Origin: Monarcha castaneiventris obscurior
Lineage: Eukaryota; Chordata; Aves; Passeriformes; Monarchidae
Direction: 5' to 3'
Length of the DNA stretch: 64,000 nucleotides
Assembly: GCA_026261815.1 (NCBI GenBank)
Contig: JAMPIT010000848.1
Coordinates: 6,066,501-6,130,500 of the forward strand
The notes under the pieces: generated by a model
Told to the model about the DNA's origin: nothing
Databases searched by the model: none
What the model saw: the letters and a program-made list of their open reading frames with translations, nothing else
In this document: positions 1 through 9,300 of the stretch, piece by piece
Layout: every line of letters starts with the position of its first letter
Numbering within the stretch: the stretch's first letter is position 1
Program-made: the position numbers and the translations under genes

Positions 1-924
1 AAGGATGCAGGCAGGAGGCCAGGCAGTGGTGATGGGCTCTCTGTGCCACCCAGCACCCATCAGCAGCCTGTCCTGAGCCTGGGATCCCATTCCCTGCCCG
101 TGCAGGAGCAGGGTAAGCTTACACAATGTGGTCAGGGTGAAATATTTATCAGGCTGTTTAAAGGAAAACCTGGCAGGAGGCTGAGCAGGAGGAGGGGAGA
201 AAGTGCACAAACACAGGCAGGAAGCAGCATGCCCCAGCTGCCACTGGGGCAGTGGCCGTGGCCTCCCTGAGCCCCATCCTGGCTGCCAGGGGGTCCCTAG
301 CAAGTCCAAGCTTCCCTCCCTGGGGGTCCCCAATGCCCCTCAGCCCTGGTGTGCCACAGAGGTCCTCAGGGCATTCAGGGTCAGCACTGCTGCTGGCAGA
401 CAGCGTGTCCCCAGCAAGCAAGGCCACAGGGACCTCAAACTTTGGGCCAGAAACTGGTGCCAGCAGCTGCCCTGAGGCAGCACAAGAGCTGGGGTGGACA
501 AGGGAAGCTGGGAATCCAGTGGATGCACCGAGTGGCTTCACACTGGCCCCATGCTGCAGCCACAGCCAGGAAAACACTGCCCCAAAACTAGGGAAAGGCA
601 GGGAGGGGACCAGGCAGGAGAGGAGCCAAGTGGGGACAGGGGCTGCTGAAAGGAAAGCAATCCCCATCCAGCCCCATCACCCCATCCTCCTGCAGCACAG
701 CCTCTTTGGAGGAGCAGGAAGGGCAGGATCAGCCCCAGATCCCACCCTGTGTGGGACACCACAGACCAAAGCACCACTTGCAGCCCCAGGTACCAACATA
801 CCTGGTCACGTACTTCAAGTGCCAAGGGGAAAACAGCCCACAAAATAACCCCAAACCCTTTGGTTTCTCAGCTGAGGTCCCCAGCACCCCTCACACCCCC
901 AGGCACCTTGAGCACAGCCGAAGG
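1..924. other. Intergenic DNA downstream of E2F1, no gene recognised
   Basis: This stretch lies beyond the inferred E2F1 polyadenylation site. It is GC-rich and open in several frames on both strands, but none of the translations resembles a known protein and there are no convincing exon boundaries. The next gene in the human order is NECAB3, but I see no NECAB3 exon here. Confidence 0.5.
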
Positions 925-942
925 GCAGAGTCAGTAGAAACC

Positions 943-948
943 TTTATT
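943..948 (-). promoter_or_regulatory. E2F1: Polyadenylation signal AATAAA of E2F1
   Basis: The plus strand reads TTTATT, which is AATAAA on the E2F1 strand. It is the first canonical hexamer after the stop codon on this strand, about 1 kb downstream of it. Cleavage would be expected near position 925. Confidence 0.65.
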
Positions 949-997
949 AAACACAAAGCTCAGAGGAACACAAGCTTGTTAAATGGCAGTAAAAGTG

Positions 998-1004
998 AAA
1001 GTGC
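998..1004 (-). promoter_or_regulatory. miR-17/20/93-family seed match in E2F1 3' UTR
   Basis: On the transcript strand the sequence is GCACTTT, the complement of the miR-17-family seed AAAGUGC (7mer-m8 type, since the following base is C rather than A). Human E2F1 is an established target of miR-17-5p and miR-20a, so a match near the 3' end of the UTR is plausible as functional. A seven-base match can also arise by chance. Confidence 0.45.
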
Positions 1005-1415
1005 GTCTCCAGCTCGGCCCAGGGGGACCCCAGAATCCCCAGAACCCCCTCCCCCCCTCCTGTCCCAGCCCCAGTGGCCTGGGGATGGGGGAGCCAGAGC
1101 CGAAAGGCTGAACGGCTGCACAGGGAGGGGAAGGAAAGCCTGGGGACAGCGTTGGGTGCTCACCTGCAGAGATGCTCCCCTGGGACACCTCTGTGTCCCC
1201 CGAGGGGACGTGCCCATGGTCCCAGGGCCACCAGCCCCATCCAGCCCCGTGCCCGCTCCCGCAGCCACCTGCCACAGCTGTGGCCTTGCCAGCCCCAGTT
1301 TTGGACACAAGCAAAGCCAGGATGTGCTGGTGAGACCCTGGTGGCACCCTCTGCGCCCCACCAGCACCACTGTCCTCCTGCCCCCTCCATGTCCTGGGAG
1401 AGCTCCCACACGCCA

Positions 1416-1432
1416 TAAATAATAAATAAATA
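1416..1432 (-). promoter_or_regulatory. AU-rich element in E2F1 3' UTR
   Basis: The transcript strand reads TATTTATTTATTATTTA, with overlapping AUUUA pentamers and the nonamer UUAUUUAUU. This form is typical of instability elements bound by HuR or TTP-type proteins. A second U/A-rich island follows at 1605-1637. Both stand out against a GC-rich UTR. Confidence 0.5.
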
Positions 1433-1950
1433 CCCCACGCTCAGCCAGGCCGTGGGCAGCCCCCCACGCAGGGGGACAGCCCTGGCCCAGCACCCCCCAC
1501 ATCTCCACCACCCCTTCCCAGCACAACAAAAACTCTCAGCACCCCCACTCTGCTGTACAGCCCCCCCCCAAACCCCCATGGAAATGAAACGCTGTCCCCA
1601 GGGGACAATAATAAATAATCAAATCAATAATCTATACACAGGACTGCTTAAAGCTCTGGAACGGGCTCCTGGGGGGCAGCGGCTCTGCCCTGGGCAGTTC
1701 CCCCTGATCAGGGCCCTGTGAGGGGGGTCCCCCGAGATGGGAACCCCATCCTGGCATCCTCCTTGTGGGGCTGGAGCTGGGGATGCCACCGGCCCCCGCT
1801 CGGCTGGGGGGGCTGGAGGGTTAAGAAGAAAATATTGCAAAAAGGGATGGGGGAGGAACAGCGGGCACTGGAGCCAGAGATGCTGCCCTGCCCTGACCTG
1901 CCAGGGCTGCCCCCTCCCCTGGCAGCTCCCCCGAGCACCCGGGCACAGCT

Positions 1951-4900
1951 TCAGAAGTCCAAGGGAGTGAAGTCCCCAAAGTTGCAGTCAAAGAGCTCGC
2001 TGATGCCCTCGCCCTCCTCCAGCCCAAAGTGATAGTCCTGCGCCTGCGGCGGCGACAGGTTGATGAACTCATCGGCCAAGAAGCCCGCCAAGTCCTCCCT
2101 GCTCTGCTCCAGCAGGATGTCCATGGAGGCCAGTGGAGACAGGCTCACCTCCTCCTCCGGGCTCTTGCCGGGCAGCGCGCTCGGCCCTGGCAGCAGCGCT
2201 TCTGTAGGGAGGGACAGCAGCTGTAAATCCCACAACACTCACCAAATAACCCCCGAAAAAGCTTTCCTGGCTGTGGAGAACCTGCCTTCCCACCTCCCAA
2301 CTCCTTGCTTGTGCCAACAGCAGAGGGGCTGATGAGAGCCACGGTGACATCACACCAGCTCTCTCGTGTCCCCAGCTCCCTGGTGTCTGTCCCCAGCCCC
2401 ACCTTGCTCTCCAGGCAGCAGCGGCATGTTCACATCCTGGGCGGGATGCAGGAGCAGGGAGGCTCTGGGCTGTGAATGGCTGGGAGAAGAGTCCTCTGCA
2501 GGGGCTTTGAAGGGGCTCTTGACAGGGCTGCAGACCCCCGAGCTGTCCTCGGGGCAGAGGAACACATCGATGGGGCCCTGAGTGCTTTGCACGGAGACCT
2601 GGAAAGCCTGCGGGAAAGGGGACAGGGGTGAGCCAAGGCGGCACAAGGATGCCCAGGGAACACCGGGCTGTGAAGGAGCATCAGAGGGGGAGCAGAGCGT
2701 GACCCCAGCTCACCTCCGCTGGGTCTGAGACCTGCAGCTGGGTCTCTGGGGGGGCTTTGATAACCATCACCATTTGCTCCGCGGGGTCCACGACGCTGCG
2801 GAGGTCCTGGCAGGTCACATAGGCTGCGGTGGGGCGGGTCAAGGAAAGGACACGGGGATGTGGGCTGAGAAACGCCCTGCCTCTGACACCGGGGCTCAAC
2901 CACAGCCGCCACCCAGCCAGCCCCACCCCGGAACCAAAGGATATTGCTGGTTGGCGGGGTCCTCGGTGAGCAGGCGCAGCTGCACCGTGCACATCTGGAT
3001 GAGGTCATCCAGCTGCCGCTCCGCCGCCTGCAGCTCCCGCAGCTCCTTCTCCAGCAGCCGGTGCCGGCCGGGAGCTCCCACCGCGGCCTGGCTGCCCCTG
3101 GGGAGCACCGTGTCCATCAGGAGCCAGCCCCCACAGCTTCCTCTGCCCCGCCCAGGCCACGCCACATCCCGCCCCATACTCGGGGAACCAGCTGGAACCA
3201 GGGATTTTGCAGTAGGCCGCTCCCCAAGCCCGGATGCAGCCCCCCCACTCCCCGGATGACTCCAGGAGCCCAAGGGGGACTCGCAGGTGATACCAACACT
3301 GCTCAGGAGTGCCTTTGAGCACAGCCCTCCCCACACGGGCTACCACTTGGCCTCCAGCAGAACCTGTGGTGGTGACCCCGCCCTGAAATTCTCCACCCAA
3401 GGAGGACCCTCCTCCACCCAGAGCCTGGCCCAGACAGCTCCCCCACCCCAGGGAGCAGCCAGGCCCAGCCCCATGAGCCAAGGGACATACAGCCACTGGA
3501 TGTGGTTCTTGGACTTCTTGGTGATGAGCTGTATGCCCTCCAGGACATTGGTGATGTCGTAGATGCGCCTCTTCTGCACCTTCAGGACCTCGGCCGCCCA
3601 GTTGAGATCCACCACACCATCTGGGGACTGGCTCAGCAGCTCCAGGAAGCGCTTGGTGGTGAGGTTCAGGGAGGTTTCATAGCGGGACTTCTCTCCAGGA
3701 GACTTTGCCCCTGGCAGACACCGAGGGCAAGTGTCATTTAGCCACAAGGGAAACCCAGAGCTGGAGCTGAGAGGTCACAAAACTCCCACCACACTTGCAG
3801 GTAAAAGCTTGTGGACTAGTGACCAGGACTGGCACCCCAAACCCAATCTGCTCTCTCAGGGCAATGGGGTGAGCTGCCCAAATCCCCCTGTAGGAAGGAT
3901 GCTGTGACACCTGTGCTCTCTTGTGACCACAGCTGTGGCTGAGACACCGAGGTGGAGGCAGGGCTCAGGGAGGAGGTAACAGCAGGTCCACCTGGGACAC
4001 TGCACTGACAGCTACAGCTCCTTCCCACAGCCAGGGACAGAGCTGGTGTGGTGCCCAGCAGATGGGCAGGACGAGCATGCCACCAGCACAGGGCACAGCA
4101 GTAAGTGCAGAGAGTGGACAGAAACAGGCCAGCCCCAGGCACAGCCCATCCAAACCGACACAAAGGGACTGGAAGAACCTCCCAGGGACAAGCCTGTGGG
4201 AGCAGAGTGGGGCTGCTGGACCTCTGCTCTGAGCTGGGCTGGCAAGGGGGGCCAGAGGGAGTGGAGCTGATACCTTTAGCAGGGTTCCTGGCCTTGCCCC
4301 GGCCCACTGGCAAACTCTCTGCTATGTACTGGTGATCTGTCTCCAAGTTCAGCTTCCTCTTCACCTGCAAGAGATGGGGTCAGCAGAGGGACAGCCACCC
4401 CCAGGGCTCCACTGGTGATGGAGGGTTTGTGTGAGGAACCCCCCCACAGCAGTGTGGAGTGCAGACACCCCAGATGCCGGCAGAAGGAGCTGACAGGAGC
4501 TGTCACACACCCCGGCAGGGATAGGGGGCTGTCCCAGCCGCGGGGGGGCCCTGCCACGCTGCGGGGAGGGCCCCAAAGCCGGCGGGGCCCGTGGGTGGGG
4601 AGGCAAAGCACGGCCCAGCGCCCGGGACCGCGGCTTCCGGAGCGGCGGCGGGGCAGGGCCGGCCCGGCAGGTGCTGCGTGGCACTGCCACGGTACAGGAC
4701 AGCCTGGCACAGCCGGGGACACCGGGCACGGGCTGGCACGGAGCAGGGCACGGCACAGCGGGGAGCGGTGCGGCCCGGCCCGGTACAGAGTCATGGCCGG
4801 TACGGAGCACGGCTCGCTGTACAGCCCGGCTCGGTGTGGCCCGGCTCGGTATGGCCCGGCTCGGTATGCAGCACGGCCCGGTATCCAGCCGGGCCCGTTG

Positions 4901-5263
4901 TACAGCCCGGCTCGGTGTAGCCCGCTCGGGTATACGGCCCGGTCGGTACACAGCAGGTTCGGCGAGGCCCAATACCGCACAGCCCGGGACACAGCCCGGC
5001 CCCGCCGGTGCCCGGAGCCCCCGCCCGCCTGCCCGCCGCCCCCTCCCCATCCCAGCCGCGGGGGTTACCGGCGGGCGGCCCAGCGCGGGCCGTCTGGGCG
5101 CGGCGCCGGGGCGGGCGGGCTGCGGCGTGGCGAAGAGCAGAAGGTCGGTATCGGGGTGGCCGCCGCCCGCGGGCTCCTCGGCGGCGGCGGAGACGATGAG
5201 GAGGTGCGGGGAGGCGCTGCCCAGCAGCGCCGCCAGCCCCGCCGCGCCGCCCGCCGCCGCCAT
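1951..5263 (-). CDS. E2F1: Transcription factor E2F1
   Basis: Seven coding exons, minus strand: 5069-5263, 4274-4364, 3491-3710, 2945-3097, 2714-2828, 2403-2607 and 1951-2201, giving 409 aa (human about 437). E2F1 pairs with a DP protein to drive S-phase genes and is restrained by RB. Residues about 64-76 carry a basic RxL cyclin-A-binding type motif ([10 protein letters not shown]). Residues 104-169 are the winged-helix DNA-binding domain with the RRIYD recognition motif at 143-147. A leucine-rich dimerisation region and the marked box follow at about 170-290. Residues 382-409 are the RB-binding transactivation tail, ending TPLDF. The N-terminal exon is shorter than in mammals. The ATG at 5261-5263 opens a peptide with the LLLFATPQ block expected at the end of exon 1. 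All introns are GT-AG except intron 4, which is AT-AC. The proximal promoter suggests autoregulation by E2F. Confidence 0.97.
2829..2944 (-). other. E2F1: U12-type AT-AC intron (E2F1 intron 4)
   Basis: No GT-AG pair keeps the reading frame between exons 4 and 5. Reading the transcript strand, the exon ends ...CAGCA and the intron opens ATATCCTTT, the minor-spliceosome 5' site consensus. TTCCTTGAC, a near-perfect U12 branch sequence, lies at 2846-2838, and the intron ends CCAC ten bases after the branch A. Joining here gives ANQ-H-AAYVTC, which aligns residue for residue with human E2F1. The intron is 116 nt. Minor introns are known in E2F family genes. Confidence 0.93.
4790..4975. repeat. Degenerate GC-rich tandem repeat in E2F1 intron 1
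   Basis: About ten imperfect copies of a roughly 15-17 bp unit, core GCCCGGCTCGGTAT on the plus strand, lie in intron 1 (4365-5068), less than 100 bp from the end of exon 1. Unit length varies, so no reading frame is kept. Confidence 0.75.
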
Positions 5264-5660
5264 GGCTCACATGGCAGCCAGTGCCGCCGGTGCGGCGGGC
5301 GGCGCGGCGGGCAGGGCGCGGACAGGGGTGCAGCCCATGGCGGGCGCGGGGCCGCTCCGCTCCGGCTCCGGCTCCAGCTCCGGCCCCGCTCCGCTCCGCG
5401 CCCGCCGCCGCGGGATTGTTCGGCGCGCCGGCCCCGCGCGCCTTTGCGCGCCAAATCCTTTTTGCCGCGAAAAGCGGCGCGAGCCGCCCCGCCGCCCGCC
5501 CATTGGCTGCGCCCGCCGCGGCGGGGAGGCGAGGGCGCGCTCCCATTGGCCGCGGCGCGCGGGGCGGCGGGCGGTGCCGCGCGGCCATTGGCGGGCGGGG
5601 GCCGCGCTGACAGGCGGCCAATCGGCGGCGCCGCCTCGGGGCCGCGGCCAATGGGAGCGC
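5264..5660 (-). promoter_or_regulatory. E2F1: E2F1 promoter in CpG island: paired E2F sites and five CCAAT boxes
   Basis: The region is CpG-dense with no TATA box. Two E2F sites lie close together: TTTGGCGCGC at 5455-5446 and TTTTCGCGGC at 5473-5464, read on the E2F1 strand and joined by AAAAAGGA. From memory the human E2F1 promoter has nearly the same block just upstream of its start site. Farther upstream are five CCAAT pentamers, at 5502-5506, 5545-5549 and 5587-5591 (CCAAT on the E2F1 strand) and 5618-5622 and 5648-5652 (CCAAT on the plus strand), the pattern of an NF-Y-dependent cell-cycle promoter. E2F autoregulation is established for mammals and inferred here. Confidence 0.85.
5267..5272 (-). 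other. Start-stop upstream ORF (ATG TGA) before E2F1
   Basis: On the transcript strand the sequence is ATGTGAGCCATGG: an ATG followed at once by TGA, then the E2F1 start codon nine bases after the first ATG, in the same frame. If the mRNA starts upstream, ribosomes would meet this minimal upstream ORF immediately before the real start. The transcription start is not known from the sequence. Confidence 0.6.
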
Positions 5661-5697
5661 GGCTCGGGGACGCGGCGGGGGCTGCGCGTGCCCTGGG

Positions 5698-6348
5698 GGT
5701 GTCCCCGGTGCCCCCGTTTGTGCCCCCGTTTGTGCCCCTGTCTGTGCCCCTGTTTGTGCCCCCCGTACCCCTGTCTGTGCCCCTGTCTGTGCCCCCCGTG
5801 CCCCTGTCTGTGCCCCTGTTTGTATCCCTGTCTGTGCCCCCCGTACCTCTGTTTGTGTCCCTGTCTGTGCCCCCCGTGCCCCTGTCTGTGCCCCTGTTTG
5901 TATCCCTGTTTGTGTCCCTGTTCGTGTCCCTGTTTGTGCCCCCCGTGCCCCTGTCTGTGCCCCTGTCTGTGCCCCTGTTTGTATCCCTGTTTGTGTCCCT
6001 GTTCGTGCCCCCCGTGCCCGTTTGTGTCCCTGTTTGTATCCCCCGTACCCCTGTCTGTGCCCCTGTCTGTGCCCCCCGTGCCCCTGTTTGTGTCCCCCGT
6101 GTCTCTGTTTGTGTCCGCCGTGTCCCTGTTTGTGTCCCCCGGGGGTGTCCCTGTCTGTGCCCCTGTCTGTGCCCCCGTTTGTGTCCCTGTCTGTGCCCCC
6201 CGTACCCCTGTGCCCCTGTTTGTGTCCCTGTTCGTGTCCCCTCGGGGGTGTCCCCCGTGTCCCTGTTCGTGTCCCCCAGGAGTGTCCCCCGTACCCCTGT
6301 CTGTGTCCCCGTGCCCCTGTTTGTGTCCCCCGTGCCCCTGTTCGTGTC
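5698..6348. repeat. Minisatellite of 12-bp units upstream of E2F1
   Basis: About 650 bp made almost wholly of CCCCTGTCTGTG and variants (CCCCTGTTTGTG, TCCCTGTTTGTG), interspersed with shorter CCCCCCGTG or CCCCCCGTAC units. These combine into larger blocks of about 33 bp. Because 12 is a multiple of three and the unit has no stop codon, several frames on both strands stay open through it. No start context, splice sites or known domain support a protein. The G-rich strand is the E2F1 sense strand. Confidence 0.9.
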
Positions 6349-9300
6349 GCCCCGCGGATTCCCCGCTCCGAACCGGCCCCGGCTCCGGCTCTGCCCGCCC
6401 GTGGGGATTTTAGGTCGGGTCACGGCCCAGGCTCAGCCCCGCCGGGCGATGGGCTCCCGGCTGCGGGCTCGGTGCTCCCCGCTGCGGATGGCCCGGGAGG
6501 GCAGCGGCAAACACCCACGAGCGAAGTTCATGTCGCTCCCCTGCCCTGCGGACGCTGCCCACCCACGGCTATCGCTGCTGGGGAAGAGGGTGGCTTTGGG
6601 CTCTGCGGGGTGTCCCAGGCTGCTCCCCGCGTGTTCCCCTTCCTCCAGGGTGACAGCAATGCCAGCCTGAGCCAGGCCCGTGGCATCCCCTGCAGCAATG
6701 CCTGGCACTGGGGGCATCAGTGGGTGCTCAGCCGTGCCGGGGCAGGAGCTCTGCCGTTCTGCGGGGCGAGGTGCCTGCAGGGTTTTTGTCTAAAACTGTT
6801 GGAGCAATGAAGGGATCAGTTCAGGGTTGTCCATCTCCCTTTTTCACAGCAGCCCCGAGACCACGGATGAGGCTGTCAGGCGAGTCTGGAGGCTTCGGGC
6901 TGTGCCGCTGCTCCAGGGGTGCAGCGCGCACGGAAGGACTGGGATGCTGCAATCTGCTCCATCCGTTTGGCGGCTGATTCACGGCATTCTGTGTTTCCAA
7001 ACACCAAACAGCTGTGGATCTCGGCAGCTCCTTCAGGACGGGTTGATAACCCCTTACAGGGCGGAGGAAAAGCTCTGCTGGGAGCACAACCTGCACTTGA
7101 CCGTGCCAGACGCTATCTCCGGCCCTGAGAGCGTGTGGCTGGGGAGAGGCAGCGACAGAGGGACGGCAGACGGGGCCGGGAGTGGCCCCTTAGGCTGAGA
7201 GAGATGCAAGTCCACCCACGAGACACGGGACAGGCAGCTCCCACCGCCAGTATCTCCCGCCTGCAGGACACCGATAACCTCCTGCTGTGTGAGGAGGCAA
7301 AATTAAAAAGGAAAAAAAAAAATGCATCCTGATAATAATAATAATAATAAAAAATTATTAAAGCATTTAAAGATTAAGCTTTGGCAGGGCCCAGACATGA
7401 GGAAGCTCATGAGGACCATGTGGAGCAGGGTCTGAGCCAGGCATTCAAACCCCTCTGAGCCGAGCCCAGGGTTTCACCCCTCTGTGCCCCCCATGAGCTG
7501 CCCCACGTGTCCCCGGGGGTCTGTGGTCGAGAACAGTGGCCCCCAGCCCCTTGCTGCTGCCAGGCAGGGCTGTGAGCCAGCACTGGCTCTTGCCCCGGCC
7601 CTGCTGCCAACCCTGACCTGCCTGGGATGCAGGAGATGGGCTAATTTTTCCAGCAGTGCGTGGGATGCAGGATTCTCAGGGATGAGTTAACTCCTCTGCT
7701 GCGGAGCAGATCCTGACATGCAGTGCCCCTGTGCTGGCCTAACAGGTTTCTGGCTTTAAAGGATTTTATGCTGGATACTTTGGCAGTGGCTGCAATTCCC
7801 CTGGGGACAGCCAACTTGGAGCAGTGCCGTGATTTCCCTGGCTCCCTTACATCCTTAAATACAGCAGTAACATGGTGTGTGTCCGTGACCAATCAAATCA
7901 ACTCGCTGCGCCTCATTTCTTCATCAGCAGAGAGCAGACAGAAACGCTGCCTTGCTTAAAGGAAATTAATACAGTTAATTAACACTTGGTCCTTCTAATA
8001 TTCCAGGGCCCACTCTCCAGAGCCCTTCCACTGCAATACCATCATTACTGCGAAGCATAAGCACCAGTTAGACCAGATGTTTGCACACAGTTAATGCTTC
8101 TTCCATCTGGGGAGGGGGGAAAAGGCAAGCCCAGCAGCCGGGAGGGAGCGCATGGCTGGCGGTGCTCTCCCCATCCCTGGGGAGCCCCAGCCCGGCGCTT
8201 CCTGGGATGAGGCAGGGTTTGGGACACAGCTGCTGCACCAGCTGCTCCCGCTCGGCTCACAAAGGCTGGGTTCACCCCCCCTAATTCATGCAGGAGCTCA
8301 TTCGGAGGGAGCAGGCTCTGCTCTCTCTCTCTCTCCCGGAGGCTGAGCTGCAACTTCTCCAAGGCTTTCAGCGCCGGCGGCGCGAAAAGGGGCGGCTGCG
8401 GAGACAAATGAAAGGCAAACGCTGGTGGGAGAAGGGCGGGCAGGGGCTTTCCTTGCATGTGGATGAGGGGAAGCAGATGAATCCTGCCTCCCGCACAGCT
8501 GCAGCCCCCGCCGGCCCCGCTAAGGAGCGCAGACGTGCTCCCAAGATTAGCAAGTCTGGCAGGTGCTGCTCACAGATAAAGTCCTGTCTGCACGGCCCCG
8601 CTCGCTCCTGGACAGGATCAGGAAGGCTGCTCACACACTTTGTACTCCAGCAGGATTTAGCCCGCGGCAATCCCCGGGTTTGGGTGGGTTTGGGTGGGTT
8701 TGGCTGCCCTGCACAGCGGGATAGACTCGGGGCAAGGGGTGTGCGCTGGGAAAAGTCTGCAGGTGGAGCCAGAGCTGGTAGCTGCCATGGAAAATCACCT
8801 GGCAGCGAGGTGGAGAGAGAGCTGGCAGGATGCAAACCTGCAGCCCTGTGCTCAGGGAAGCGCAGCATGGGGGTGTCCCCGGAGCACATTTACCGTGCCT
8901 GCCATCGCAGCCGGTCCTGCCTGCAGCAGCTCCCGCACGGACTGTGCTGAGCTGGCACTGGAATGTGTGCGGGGCATGAAGGGGAGGCAGGACTTCCCTG
9001 GGATCGCCTGCCAATGCCCCTGTGCCCAGTTCACTGATTTGTTCACAAGATGGTGAGTTGGCAGCGTGGCACAATCTTCCCATGGTGGGGACAGGCAGCT
9101 GGGGAAAGCCCAGAGCCCCCCCAGTTCTGCTGCCCTGACCCTACTGTCCCTCACCTCTGTCACCTGAGCCATCACTGTTGTTCTGTGGAAACCAAAGCCA
9201 TTTTCTGGAAGCACAGATTGAGTATCCAAAGCTGGCTTGTGGCAGAAGGGAGCTTCCCTGGCTTAGGCGTCTCCTCTCAGATCCCAGTCCCAAAGCCAGG

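Larger units (their letters stand above)
925..1950 (-). other. E2F1: E2F1 3' untranslated region
   Basis: This is the minus-strand segment between the E2F1 stop codon (1951-1953) and an AATAAA polyadenylation signal. It is about 1 kb long, GC-rich on the whole, and interrupted by two A/T-rich islands (about 1416-1432 and 1605-1637). No intron is needed to explain it. The 3' limit is inferred from the polyadenylation signal and could be off by some tens of bases. Confidence 0.7.

Noticed and set aside
2941..2946. GT donor at the exon 4 end of E2F1 (GGTTCC or GGGTGG farther in)
   Set aside because: These donors give the wrong phase with exon 5 and add residues absent from E2F1. The AT-AC site is in phase and matches the known protein.
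5065..6423. 452-codon minus-strand open frame rich in Gly-Thr-Asp-Arg repeats
   Set aside because: It is the other strand of the same minisatellite running into the E2F1 promoter and exon 1 in a wrong frame. No start context or domain supports a protein.
4415..6670. Very long plus-strand open frames (up to 751 codons) over the E2F1 promoter and minisatellite
   Set aside because: They arise because CpG-rich DNA and a 12-bp repeat without stop codons stay open in several frames. The translation is low-complexity, overlaps known E2F1 exons on the other strand, and has no homology or splice support.
8288..8950. 220-codon open frame
   Set aside because: Overlapped by comparable frames on both strands, low-complexity start, no recognisable domain.
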